A stretch of 64,000 nucleotides of DNA, from positions 53,032,001 to 53,096,000 of the forward strand of contig CM060883.1 in NCBI GenBank assembly GCA_030762935.1. The letters run 5' to 3'. Source of the stretch: Hymenopus coronatus (Eukaryota; Arthropoda; Insecta; Mantodea; Hymenopodidae). Under the pieces are notes generated by a model. It did no database searches. It was not told where the DNA came from and saw only the letters and a program-made list of their open reading frames with translations. A program made the position numbers and the translations under genes. Shown here one piece after another: positions 21,688 through 30,532 of the stretch (its first letter is position 1; every line of letters begins with the position of its first letter).

Positions 21688-22185
21688 ATGTCACCTTCAA
21701 AACCTGGTACCAGCGCTGCAGCCACTCAGGGCAAAGTACTGCGCTACCAGGACAGAAATATTATTTTTAAAGTGTACTCTTTCTTTAAGGAAATGTCATC
21801 TGGGGAAGAGCGTGATCAAATATTTTTTTTTTTTACAAAGCCAGGAACTCACGGCTAAAGCGTGCAACATTAGTGTCGCGCGTTGTGAAAGAGGGCAAAG
21901 CATCTAATGCAGAAATTGGCGACCTTTGTTTAAATCTCCAGGATAACATGCCAGAAAGCAAAGAAGTGTTTCCGATTTAGACGATTTTGAAAAAGACGTA
22001 CTTCGCCGCACAATATATGAAATGTATGACAACGGCGAATACCCCGTCATTAAAATGTGGATTCATATTATGAGGGGGAAAAAATAGATTATATGGGTTC
22101 CTCAACTTCAATGGGATTAATACTGAAAAGTTTGGGCATCAGATACAGAAAAACGATGGGCGTACATTCTTACTAGAAAGGGGCG
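21688..22185 (+). pseudogene. DDE transposase (Tc1/mariner-related, DDE_3 type), N-terminal half
   Basis: Starts MSPSKPGTSAAATQ and has an N-terminal helix-turn-helix region. The conserved block DFEKDVLRRTIYEMYDNGEYP appears near 21985 and a STSMGLILKSLGIRYRK block near 22100. Frames change several times, including a T10 run near 21824. It is interrupted at 22185 by Polinton B; the rest is at 39851 onward. It belongs to a transposase group widespread in insect genomes. Confidence 0.72.
22180..22185. repeat. Target site duplication of Polinton B, left copy (GGGGCG)
   Basis: Repeated exactly at 39845-39850. Confidence 0.93.
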
Positions 22186-22347
22186 AGTAGTTAATATCCC
22201 AGATTAAGCAATGGATTAACGTTAATCCCCCCGCTAGGGGCGCTGTTAATCCGCGGATTAAGGCGGATTAAGAGCGCTGTTGGGAGATTTGAAAACTAGC
22301 ACCAAGAGCGGAAGGATTATCGATAAATCCACTGCTTAATCTGGGAT
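22186..22347 (+). repeat. Left TIR of Polinton B, internally palindromic
   Basis: Matches the inverse of 39673-39844 with small indels. The outer ATCCCAGATTAAGC reappears inverted at the inner end (GCTTAATCTGGGAT), and the perfect palindrome GGATTAACGTTAATCC lies within, as does TAATCCGCGGATTA. The whole repeat can therefore fold on itself. Confidence 0.9.
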
Positions 22348-22688
22348 TATTTTTCTTTTATTTTTTCTTTTTGATACAGTATGATACATAATATTTATTG
22401 AAGAAATTGTATTATACAATGTCAGCAGAATTGACGCAGTATTACGTCCTATTTATTTTAATACTATATGACGATACACACTATTACACTACTACTACTT
22501 AGCAACTTACAAAATACATGATGATAGTATTACACGATACACAGTTTTATATGACTCACTATTTTAATACTAATGCACTGTTCACACAAAATAAATTTAA
22601 AGTTTGTGGTGATGGAGCACAGTTTTACATGATGCACTCCACGATACACATTTTTATATGACACACTATTTTAATACTACTGCACTGT
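22348..22688. other. AT-rich non-coding stretch with short direct repeats
   Basis: Several copies of a motif like ACTATTTTAATACTAnTGCACTGTTCA and of CACACAAAATAAnTTTAAAGTTTGTGGTGATGGAG occur (near 22557, 22667 and 22584, 22719). This is a local duplication of about 110-135 bp just downstream of the first minus-strand gene. Confidence 0.6.
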
Positions 22689-23219
22689 TCAATTGTTTTT
22701 TTCAGTTTTCACTTTTTCACACAAAATAATTTTAAAGTTTGTGGTGATGGAGAGATGGTCGGTGTCTTCGGAATCACTGCTGTCGCTGTCGATCCTGAAA
22801 ATGGTGCGATCTTGCATAGGTTTGGTGATGCAGGTGAGAAGAAGATGATGAAAGTTGTTGTGTGTTTCTATGGTTGGTATGGCCACCACGAACTCGTTGG
22901 AGAAGCTGGTGGAGAAGCACCCATCCGATGTGGCGTTGATGTCGAGGTTGGGAATGTTGTTGTGGCACAGGTATACGGATAGCTGAGCATTTGATCCGTG
23001 AGGATTAGCCTTGGAAGGGAGGCACTTGACATGGATGGCTTGGGAATTTTCGGTGATGAGTTTGACGATGATTTGCTTTTGATTGCCGAAGAAGGTGATT
23101 TCAGTGGAGAGTAGGGCAACTTGGGAATATTGGCCATTAGCGGCGAGCTGGGGTAGAAATAGGAGTTTTAGAAGTAGGTTATTTCCTACGTGCACGGGAT
23201 CGATTTCGCAGGGGTTCAT
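22689..23219 (-). CDS. Unknown 176-residue protein of element B
   Basis: Starts ATG at 23219, sharing ATGA with the stop of the preceding gene. The sequence is mostly beta-like and hydrophobic, with an acidic serine stretch (RIDSDSSDSEDTDHLS) near residue 143 that could be a casein-kinase-type site. I do not recognise a family. Its place as last gene of a tightly packed four-gene run suggests an early or accessory role. Confidence 0.55.
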   Translation of the reverse strand: MNPCEIDPVHVGNNLLLKLLFLPQLAANGQYSQVALLSTEITFFGNQKQIIVKLITENSQAIHVKCLPSKANPHGSNAQLSVYLCHNNIPNLDINATSDGCFSTSFSNEFVVAIPTIETHNNFHHLLLTCITKPMQDRTIFRIDSDSSDSEDTDHLSITTNFKIILCEKVKTEKNN

Positions 23220-23521
23220 TGTGGATCGAACTTCACTAGATATTTTTGAATCCGTTTGAGTTTTTCTTCGCCTTGGTAGGTGATGGTGAACTTGGTGTTA
23301 GAGAGGTTTTGGATGAGTTCAGGAGTAGCCTTACCAAATCTTGCAGGTAGGAAGACTTCGGTTTCTTCGTCGATTTTTACGACGGTCCTGGGTCCGTATT
23401 TTGTGCCAAGGGGTCTGACGCCTTGCACTGAGTATGGCACGTTTTGCTGTAGCTGAGAAACGCTGAGAATGTCTGTGTTGTTGGACAGGTCTTCGAGTAG
23501 ACGGAGGGGGTCTTGGCCCAT
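23216..23521 (-). CDS. Unknown 101-residue protein, possible OB-fold/nucleic-acid-binding
   Basis: Starts in a strong context, ACCATGG at 23521, two bases after the previous stop. It contains RPLGTKYGPRTVVKID and VFLPARFG, a pattern (TKYGP...VxLPxR) I have seen in small Polinton proteins of unknown role, and whose spacing suggests a small beta barrel. The stop overlaps the next ATG. A single-strand DNA-binding role is only a guess. Confidence 0.5.
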   Translation of the reverse strand: MGQDPLRLLEDLSNNTDILSVSQLQQNVPYSVQGVRPLGTKYGPRTVVKIDEETEVFLPARFGKATPELIQNLSNTKFTITYQGEEKLKRIQKYLVKFDPQ

Positions 23522-23524
23522 GGT

Positions 23525-23812
23525 TCACTTGTTGCACCAGTGACAGTTTTTTATAAACGGCGGTGGTCCGTCGAACTGTGTTCTTTGTGACGGGAGGTTA
23601 TAGTGGTTTTTGCACCGTTGGTATGGGGCACAAGTGTGTTGGATGTGAGTAGGAATGTATTTCCACACGACGTCCACGTCTTCAGGTGGGTAGCGGTTGA
23701 AGATGGCGCTACAGTTTTCTAGAAGAATTTGTCGTTCCTGAGGAAGAAGAGCTTCGATGCGTCTCTGGTTGTCCAGGTACTTGACGAGCACGGCGAAGCA
23801 GCCACAGGTCAT
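23525..23812 (-). CDS. Unknown 95-residue Cys-containing protein
   Basis: ATG at 23812 overlaps the TGA of the upstream gene (ATGA). Cys and His residues cluster toward the C-terminus (HTCAPYQRCKNH and NCHWCNK), suggesting metal binding. No family recognised. Confidence 0.48.
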   Translation of the reverse strand: MTCGCFAVLVKYLDNQRRIEALLPQERQILLENCSAIFNRYPPEDVDVVWKYIPTHIQHTCAPYQRCKNHYNLPSQRTQFDGPPPFIKNCHWCNK

Positions 23813-24021
23813 GAGCAGAGCCTGTTGTTGAAGTATCTGTCGCGAAAGTTGTCGATTTGGTCTCGGAGCTTGGCGAGTTGTTGGAAGAACACCGCTTCAC
23901 ACCTGGAGCACAGGTTTGTATTGCTGGGACTGGAGATTTGGCAGCAACAATGTTTGCAGCGGAGTTGCTTTGCGACTGGCATTCCCGAACGCTGGATCCA
24001 CACTGTGTAAGGCGGAAGCAT
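23809..24021 (-). CDS. Small zinc-ribbon-like protein, 70 aa
   Basis: It has two Cys pairs, CKHCCCQISSPSNTNLCSRC, as in a zinc ribbon or treble clef, followed by a charged helix. It is the first gene of the overlapping cluster 24021-22689. Function unknown. Confidence 0.5.
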   Translation of the reverse strand: MLPPYTVWIQRSGMPVAKQLRCKHCCCQISSPSNTNLCSRCEAVFFQQLAKLRDQIDNFRDRYFNNRLCS

Positions 24022-24219
24022 TGGAGTGGGAATTTATAGGGATTTGAGAAACCGCAGTTCCGGGAAGTGCTAATTGGATGTTATCACATCCGCACTGTGT
24101 AAGACGGAAACGCTGGTGTGGGAACTTATTGGGAAGTGTTCGTTGGATGATGAAATGTCACAGGAAACCAGTGACCGTTGGGACCTTTGGTGGGAAAGTC
24201 CGTTGGGGATTCAAAATTT
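24022..24219. other. Short gap, no gene
   Basis: Probable promoter and 5' region of the small-gene cluster. GGAAGCATTGGAGTGGGAA and GGAAACGCTGGTGTGGGAA near 24013 and 24106 show a local duplication (cACTGTGTAAGgCGGAA repeated). Confidence 0.4.
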
Positions 24220-24711
24220 TCAAATCCTTTGTGACGCCTCCTGTTTCCTGAGAAGACGGTTTTGATGGACGCTGAATATCCAATCACCGTGGATATGATC
24301 GGGAGAGATGAAGAAACCGGTGTGGTCCAAATACACCGCTAAGCATGTACCGTAGCATATGCGATCTTGGTCGATCCAGTGCTGCATTTTAGGTGTGGAG
24401 ATGTATTGTTGTTCGTAGAAAATGATGTATAAACCTCTTGTAGCCACAAATTGGAATCGTTGGTCCTGCCGTTCCTCGTCTGGCCACTCGTCTGATGTGA
24501 ACTGGATGTCGGTGAAATTGGTGTTGGAGAGGACGTAATGGACTTTATTTTCGCAGCTGTGAACTTTGACGGTGATGGATTTTCCGCCGTAGGTATGATC
24601 GATGAAACGCAGTGCATAAGCGACATTCTTCTTGGGATGATTTTCCACTTCGGAGTTTTTAAACACTTTAGATGCTTCGCAGTACACAGAGACATACTTT
24701 CTGTAACCCAT
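24220..24711 (-). CDS. Unknown 163-residue protein of element B
   Basis: Intact from ATG at 24711. The sequence (MGYRKYVSVYCEASKVF at the start) looks like an alternating beta protein with a Cys- and aromatic-rich C-terminal half. Some charged residues end it (LLRKQEASQRI). I do not recognise it. Confidence 0.55.
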   Translation of the reverse strand: MGYRKYVSVYCEASKVFKNSEVENHPKKNVAYALRFIDHTYGGKSITVKVHSCENKVHYVLSNTNFTDIQFTSDEWPDEERQDQRFQFVATRGLYIIFYEQQYISTPKMQHWIDQDRICYGTCLAVYLDHTGFFISPDHIHGDWIFSVHQNRLLRKQEASQRI

Positions 24712-24785
24712 GCTGAACGAGCAGCGGCACCAACTGGAACTGGGTACGGTAAGAGTAGAGCAGAGGACATGTTAGAGCATGCGCA

Positions 24786-25562
24786 CTAAGGCGTGTTTTG
24801 CGAAATGGATAGAGCAAAATGGGGTTTGAGAAAGAGATCGGTTTCTAGGAATGTTCTGAAATTGGCACACCGGATGTACTTGGTAAATTGGGTGAAATTC
24901 ATGTTTTCGAAAGGGGTGCCGGCGGCGTGGCAGTGAAGTATGTACTTGTAGTATGCCATAATTTGGTTTTGCACGTCCATTTCTTCTTTCTTCTTGTGAT
25001 ACATGATGTCGGTGATGATGCGCTGCAGGCTGTGCAAGGTGTTCCACTCTTCGCGGTTGAGCGTGACAGGTACCGTGAGGATCTCTGAAGACAATTTTTA
25101 GTTTCCCGAACACGTTCTTAGAGGACGGTGACGGTGTCGCTGAATCGATATTCCTGTAAACGACCCTCCGGATGATCCAGGCGTCGGTGAATGATGGGTA
25201 TGGCGTCGACGAGTTGATTCCACTCTGTGGAACCCAGGACCACAGCGCTTCTGGTGCGGGGACAGGGACGAAAACCCGACACACACAAATTTGGTGTGTT
25301 TGGTGTTGAGGAAATAAATGTCTGATAGAGGGCCTACAAAGGTGCTAGGATGGGTAGGAGGGATGCAGGGTTGCAGATCGTCATCGTTGAGGCAAATCTT
25401 TCTTTTTGCTCGGACGATTTTCGGTGCCTTCGGAGTCCCACTAAAACAATAGAGAATAGCATGTGAGTGCTATACACCAACAGACACGTGACAAAGAAAA
25501 GTGTGGAAAAAAAAAGAGGAATGCACAAACCTGTGTGGCGTGATGGCCTCGGCGTTCTGCAT
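24786..25562 (-). pseudogene. Unknown spliced gene of element B, frame broken twice
   Basis: ATG at 25562 begins exon 1 (25531-25562), donor CAG/GTTTGT, acceptor TTGTTTTAG ending at 25441, a 90-nt intron in phase 2. Exon 2 encodes SGTPKAPKIVRAKRKICL and goes on to about 25285, where coherent coding moves to another frame (VPAPEALWSWVPQ), then near 25090 to the frame ending at 24786 (LNREEWNTLHSLQRIITDI). The length would be about 250 residues. No family recognised. The frame changes could be further short introns, since AG acceptor-like sites are present, or decay. Confidence 0.45.
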
Positions 25563-25597
25563 GACTCTGGAAGACGAGCGATGGTGGGGCGGACGTT

Positions 25598-26205
25598 TTA
25601 TAACAGCAGGAGCGTGTTCTGAAAGCACATGCGCGAGACAATGTTAAAAAGGAAAAAAACAATATGAGACGGATAGTGACGATGAGGCACATCCATGAAC
25701 TTACCTGTAACGGTTGGCAGGTTTGCTGAGCGATAGAGCACTTTGTGCGACATACGTCTTTGTAGGTTTTGCGAATGACGTCATCGTTATGAGCGTAATT
25801 GCTGACGTGAAATTTGGAAAAGAACGTATGCTTAGGCAGACCGGAACAGCGGTGAGCGAGGTAATCGATGACGTAATGACCGCAAGTGGTGCTGTCAAAA
25901 CCTTTCAGTCTTCTAGCGTTGGTTGACCAACGCGTCCCGCAGATTGAATTTAAGAACCGAAGAAAATAGGGGGAAAGGGGCCCTATGCCGTAACTGTCAA
26001 AATATTCCCCCTGTGCTTGTTTATCCACAAAGATGCAAACCCAATGTTGACCAGATTTGGTACTGGGATCGGTGTTAGCCACAAGGGCCACGGGAAGCGT
26101 TTGACGGTGAAGTGCGGGTAGTCTATCGCAGGGGTAGACGCCTAAAAAGTGGGGGCGCGTAGAGGGGCAGGTGGATAGAAACTGTTGAATTTTGAAGGTG
26201 TTCAT
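25598..26205 (-). CDS. pro: Adenain-like cysteine protease of element B, with a probable intron
   Basis: ATG at 26205 overlaps the hexon stop (ATGA). Catalytic residues are in the usual order: GQHWVCIFV (His), EYFDSYGIG (Asp) and TTCGHYVIDYL (Cys, near residue 111). A textbook donor CAG/GTAAGT lies at 25705/25704 just after the domain, with an acceptor CTTTCAG ending at 25619. Splicing would give six more codons and TAA at 25598. Read without splicing, the frame would run on to 25441 as low-complexity hydrophobic sequence. It would process capsid precursors. Confidence 0.85.
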
Positions 26206-27488
26206 GATACCAAAATGGATCTGTTAGCGTCAATTTCGACGGTGCGATGTATTTCCGCCATCACCAGCAGAATGACGGGTTCTGTCAATTTGTCGGCAAA
26301 ACCGATGTTTATAGACACGCTACCGTGGCGCTGGCCGGAGATGTGAGACTCGTTGGCGCTCATGTCTGCAGTGAGATCGAAAGCCATGACGGTATACCCT
26401 TGCGGGTAGGCTTCTCTAGAGATGGAGTGTCCTTCGTCCTTGAAATGAATCCCTAACCCGTCCTGCAGGGTTTGAAAGCATTCCATGTAGTGGCCTTTTG
26501 GAAAGTCGGGTTGAAGCGGTTGGGAGGGTACGGGCTGACCGTTCACATAGAGTTGAAAGAAGTTCATTTTAAAGTGTTGTAAATTGTACGGATTTGCGTT
26601 AAAATTTCCCGAATAAGCCTTGTCGGTGACCATAGCCACGACCACTCTTCTGGGGACTTGCCCTATGAAGACGTCGCTAAACGTCATTGCTCTGGACTCT
26701 TTGGGGATGCTGAGGGCGTGAAAGCTGACATCCTTGAGATGGTACTTGGCATTGCTTTTTGAGAGCACGGCCTGGTGTGCAAGTTTGATGGTGGGCGAGG
26801 GACGTACGGATTTTAAACGTAACGTGGCTGACAAGATGTCGGCGTAGCCCTTGAAGGTGGGCTGGTCGGAAAACAGGTAAAATTGGGGAGAGGCAGGGGT
26901 GAGTTTAATGGTCATGCTGACGTTATTCAAAAGCAGCTTCTCCTGTCTGAACAGAGTATTGGAAAGAGGGGCGATGAGCTGAACCACGTTGCTAGCTTTG
27001 GTAAACCCCTGACGCCACTGAAACCCCGCGTTGGCCACAAAAATATCCATGATGCCGGCCGTGTCCTTTCTCCAAAGGGATGATTGTAGTTTAGTGTTCA
27101 TGGCATCTTCGGAGTAATTCAAAAGCGTCTCGATGTAGGTTCTGTAGGGGTACCCAGCTTGCGGCATGGATACGATGACGTTATTGAGGGAGACCTCTAC
27201 CTGCTGAAACAGGGAATTTAAGGCATTGTTCACCAAAGTGGCTGTAAGATCATCCTTTAGAACGGCTCCCTTGTCATCCACGATGCGGACCATGAGTTCG
27301 AGCACCACGTAGGTCAAATCTAGGTAATCGTCCGCATTTCCGGAATAATGAAAGGTGATGGGGGCATTTTTCATGAGGGTATTTTGAAGGTTTAGATATA
27401 GGAACCTGGACTCCTCGATGTTCATCTGAACGGGCACCACTCTAAAGAGGTCGAGTTCGGAACTCATGTGCACGGTTGTGTCTGCCAT
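26202..27488 (-). CDS. Major capsid protein (double jelly roll) of element B
   Basis: 428 residues, intact. It matches the Polinton capsid group often annotated as F54H12.2-like: near the N-terminus PITFHYSGNADDYLDLT, then NALNSLFQQVEVSLNN, then YRTYIETLLNYSEDAMNTKL, then SLWRKDTAG. The protein would form the trimeric capsomers of an icosahedral virion. It is joined to both neighbours by stop/start overlaps (TAATG at 27488 and ATGA at 26205). It is only distantly like the capsid gene of element A. Confidence 0.87.
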   Translation of the reverse strand: MADTTVHMSSELDLFRVVPVQMNIEESRFLYLNLQNTLMKNAPITFHYSGNADDYLDLTYVVLELMVRIVDDKGAVLKDDLTATLVNNALNSLFQQVEVSLNNVIVSMPQAGYPYRTYIETLLNYSEDAMNTKLQSSLWRKDTAGIMDIFVANAGFQWRQGFTKASNVVQLIAPLSNTLFRQEKLLLNNVSMTIKLTPASPQFYLFSDQPTFKGYADILSATLRLKSVRPSPTIKLAHQAVLSKSNAKYHLKDVSFHALSIPKESRAMTFSDVFIGQVPRRVVVAMVTDKAYSGNFNANPYNLQHFKMNFFQLYVNGQPVPSQPLQPDFPKGHYMECFQTLQDGLGIHFKDEGHSISREAYPQGYTVMAFDLTADMSANESHISGQRHGSVSINIGFADKLTEPVILLVMAEIHRTVEIDANRSILVS

Positions 27489-27910
27489 TACGAGAAGACG
27501 TCTTGTACCTTGCGCCTAGGACGTTTCAGCTTGGACTGTTTGTTCTTTTTGGGTTTGGCGCGTTTTATTCTCTTGATGCCGGAACCGAGCATCGCGTCAA
27601 GCTTTTCGTTGGCCTTTCGTTTTAAATTGGAACCGGCCTCCCTGAGCCTGTATTTGAAGGCTTCCTTGGGCGATTTTCCCGCGGTGGTCACATCGGAGAG
27701 CACGTGCGCGCCCACCTTGAGTGCCTCTTTTCCTACCGCTTTCGCTCCGCTTTTCAAAAATGGCAGCACCCTTCTAAAGAGGCCTCCAAGGGCAGAAAAT
27801 AGTCCGCTCCCTTTTTGGTAGCGGTTGCCCCTGTAAACGACGAAGTCGCGATCGTCGTATGCCCCTCCTGCCTGATTGAGGTAGTACTGCGTGACGTCGT
27901 GCACATCCAT
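27488..27910 (-). CDS. pVI-like basic amphipathic virion protein
   Basis: 140 residues with GSGLFSALGGLFRRVLPFLK near residue 34, KAVGKEALKVGAHVLSDV after it, and a strongly basic C-terminus (IKRIKRAKPKKNKQSKLKRP). The same layout occurs in Polinton core or membrane-lytic proteins compared with adenovirus pVI/pX. The position between penton and hexon fits a virion component. TAATG overlaps exist at both ends. Confidence 0.72.
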   Translation of the reverse strand: MDVHDVTQYYLNQAGGAYDDRDFVVYRGNRYQKGSGLFSALGGLFRRVLPFLKSGAKAVGKEALKVGAHVLSDVTTAGKSPKEAFKYRLREAGSNLKRKANEKLDAMLGSGIKRIKRAKPKKNKQSKLKRPRRKVQDVFS

Positions 27911-29088
27911 TATTGCGGTTTGGGTCGGAAGGCGAGAACTATAGTAGAAGAAAATCCGTCAGCAAATGGCAGCAGATCGCCATAAACGTTCCTTAAATCT
28001 ATGTTTACCGTTTTGAAGTCCTGCTGTGCCAAGGGGACCCAATTTTGGGGGTAGAAGGTCTTTTCGTCGCTTATGTAAGTGTTGTTGCTCCTTTCGTATT
28101 CCACCGCCACGCTCTCTATCACCTGAACAAAGGTGTCGCCCACCACTTGCGGGGCCACTAGATTGCAATAGATGAACATTTCGTAAGGAAAGCCCATATA
28201 GGGGTCTACAGGCTGTTTAGGACCTTTCTGAAGGAGCACGTTGGTAAAGGGTTCGAAGCCAAGCATCTTGGCCATAGCGGGTGTTAGGAGCAAACTGTGA
28301 ATGCGATGAAGGGGGTCGGATGGGCTGTTCTCCGGATCGGCACTGCCAAGGTTCGCATCCTCCTCTTCGGATTCACCTTTGTCTGGCTGCGAACCCTCGC
28401 CTCCCTGATTGGAAGTTGATGCGCCGTCGGGTTTTGGGTTCAAAGACGCATCGGACGATGATGCACCTTCGGGTTTTGTACCTGAAGGTGTCGCGATGGT
28501 AGGTTTTGTCGGGCGAGACGCTCCCTGGACGGGTTTTTGCTGCCCCGTAGGTTTCGGCTTTGGTTTCGGTTTTGGCTTTGGCTTGTGGTGGGGGGCGTCG
28601 TTCAAAACGGCGGATTGTGTTATGATGTACGGTTTAGCAGTGCGCACGACGTTTTCTATATACCCAGAAAATGGGGTGTCGGGTAATCGCTCGGGATGCG
28701 TGACGGCCGCATTCACGCTTACCGTGTTCTTGCGCTCGTCGAAGAGGAAAAAGTTTTCCACCTGTAGGTGTTGCAGAATGAGTGCGTTGACGAGATTGAC
28801 AAGGTCTTTTGGATTGTGCACGATGCCTTGAGGCATTTCTAAACTGAATTTGGAATGCGTAGGCAGGCGCGTCATGGTGTACTTGGTGCCCACGATGTGG
28901 GCATCGTCTCGGGAAACGTTATAAAATTTTACCGGATACCTAACCTTTTGCAGGGCCACTTCCCATTCTCCCTGCAGAACTATTCTCTCGGGCAAGATGT
29001 TTGAAAATCTCGCCGTGGTGTTATCGGTGAAGTGATCCATGGAAGCATTGCTCACTAGGGTGATGGAGAACGGCTTCGTCTTAATCAT
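27910..29088 (-). CDS. Penton-like minor capsid protein of element B
   Basis: I choose ATG at 29088 (MIKTKPFSITLVSNASM) because it overlaps the in-frame TGA that would end the integrase and sits at the start of family similarity. The N-terminal half carries the typical NILPERIVLQGEWEVALQKV pattern. A Pro/Lys and Ser/Gly/Pro/Glu low-complexity linker lies at about residues 153-260 (including KPKPKPKPKPKP). The C-terminal domain follows (PYEMFIYCNLVAPQVVGDTF). About 392 residues, intact. Confidence 0.82.
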   Translation of the reverse strand: MIKTKPFSITLVSNASMDHFTDNTTARFSNILPERIVLQGEWEVALQKVRYPVKFYNVSRDDAHIVGTKYTMTRLPTHSKFSLEMPQGIVHNPKDLVNLVNALILQHLQVENFFLFDERKNTVSVNAAVTHPERLPDTPFSGYIENVVRTAKPYIITQSAVLNDAPHHKPKPKPKPKPKPTGQQKPVQGASRPTKPTIATPSGTKPEGASSSDASLNPKPDGASTSNQGGEGSQPDKGESEEEDANLGSADPENSPSDPLHRIHSLLLTPAMAKMLGFEPFTNVLLQKGPKQPVDPYMGFPYEMFIYCNLVAPQVVGDTFVQVIESVAVEYERSNNTYISDEKTFYPQNWVPLAQQDFKTVNIDLRNVYGDLLPFADGFSSTIVLAFRPKPQ

Positions 29089-30164
29089 ACCGAATCGATC
29101 GTCGCAGCCAGGACCCACGAGTTAAACTTGGGAGGATACCCCTACCACTTAACCAGCAGCTGTATGTTGCGTCCCCTACCCTTGCTTTGCACTATGCGTT
29201 CGATTTTGAAAGTCTCTGGAAGAGCGACCTTTTGTAACTCCTCTGTGTAAAATATGCCGTCAATGGATTCCCCAGTCAGATCCTGCAACTTATATACCAC
29301 GGGCTTGCCGCGCACGACCTCGGCTATCTTAAATATTTCGTCGGTCCAGTTCTGTTCGTACCCCTTATCGAATTTCATTTTTTCTTTGGAGATGCGCACA
29401 TGATCGCCAACGGAATATCGGGGCGTCCTCGTTCGTGGGTCGGGCCTGTTTCCGTACAGATTGTGGTAAACCTGTAAAATATTAGTCTCGTTCACGTCCC
29501 TTGGCGCCATCTTTATCGACCTGTGATACGAACTATTGTACGACTGCATGAGAGCTGGAAGAACTTCCACGTATCTATAGCTGTTTTTAAGCGTGAAATA
29601 TTTCCACATCTTCGTTTTTAAGGTGCGATTAAAGCGTTCTACAACGCTGGCTTTCACGTTATTTTTCGTGGTGTAATGTTGCACATCGTGCTTCTTTATA
29701 AAAGCGCGAAATGTTTTGTGGGTAAACTCCGTTCCCTTGTCCGTTTGCAGGATCTTGGGGACGCGCTCGGAGAATATGGAGCGAAAAGCTTGCGCAGCCT
29801 CGGTGCCCAGCTTCGATTTTAGAGCAACAGCCCAACCGTATTTTGAAAACACGTCTATAACGGTGAGAATGTAGACGTAAGGTTTGTTGTGCTCTTTCAC
29901 GCTGTTCATGACGTTAAGATCGGCTTCCCAAAGATCGTCCATATTGGTCACGTGATAGTATTTGGTGGGGTACCTCTTTCTCGCCGGTTTGTGCAAGGTA
30001 TAGCTGTCCTGGGTTTGAAGGAAGGACTCGATGTTCGCCTTTGATGCTCCCGTGGCCTTTCGCAGGGCCTTCACCGTGCCCAAACCGTCATAGTGCTCGG
30101 CTTTTCGTAGTACCGTCTTAGTGCCTTCCATTCCTTCATGCTTTACTTGTACAGGGGTTACCAA
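29085..30164 (-). pseudogene. int: Integrase of element B, amber stop inside the chromodomain
   Basis: The rve core shows DLWEADLNVM, ILQTDKGTEF and ASVVERFNRTLK, with the last D and E about 33 residues apart. The region DHVRISKEKMKFDKGYEQNW links to a chromodomain that reaches RNIQLLVKW and then TAG at 29142-29144. The same frame continues chromodomain-like for 18 more codons to TGA at 29085-29087, which overlaps the penton ATG. The TAG is therefore most likely an internal nonsense codon and not the natural end. The first ATG is at 30131; the open frame extends to 30164. Confidence 0.85.
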
Positions 30165-30532
30165 AGTCGTCTGCGAAAATGATATCTCGCGGCAGGCGAT
30201 TTTTTTCTTTCTTTGCGAGGCGAAAAGGGGTTGATTTTTACGGTTCTGGGTTCGACCTCCAGCTTCACCGTCTCATTAACGTCTTCGTAAGCGTCATCAT
30301 CAACATCATCGTCTTTGTCATTGCTAAGGTAGGGTCGTCTGACTTGTGTCACGAGATCGAGATAGTGGCCCAATTTATATTTTACGAGGCGCCACTTTTC
30401 GTCAGGCGAGAGTTTTGATCGCTGTACCTTCTCGATTTCTTTAGCCAGCCTGGAAATAGTGTGGTCGATGACGTGAAGCTTCTGCACGGTCTTTGGTTCG
30501 GGGGCAACGAGGATCTGCTTGCCGTACTTCAT
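30158..30532 (-). CDS. Conserved Polinton accessory protein, 124 aa
   Basis: Starts MKYGKQILVAPEPKTVQKL, then a helical segment (LAKEIEKVQRSKLSPDEKW), YKLGHYLDL, an acidic patch (DKDDDVDDDAYED) and a basic tail. Similar proteins sit next to integrase in many Polintons; function unknown. Start overlaps the upstream stop (ATGA). Confidence 0.62.
   Translation of the reverse strand: MKYGKQILVAPEPKTVQKLHVIDHTISRLAKEIEKVQRSKLSPDEKWRLVKYKLGHYLDLVTQVRRPYLSNDKDDDVDDDAYEDVNETVKLEVEPRTVKINPFSPRKERKKSPAARYHFRRRLW

Noticed and set aside
24339..24770. 143-codon minus-strand frame overlapping the 163-residue gene
   Set aside because: Different frame inside an intact gene, with biased composition; a shadow frame.
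28409..28831. 140-codon plus-strand frame with GFGFGFG repeats
   Set aside because: Opposite-strand reading of the Lys-Pro repeat in the penton gene.
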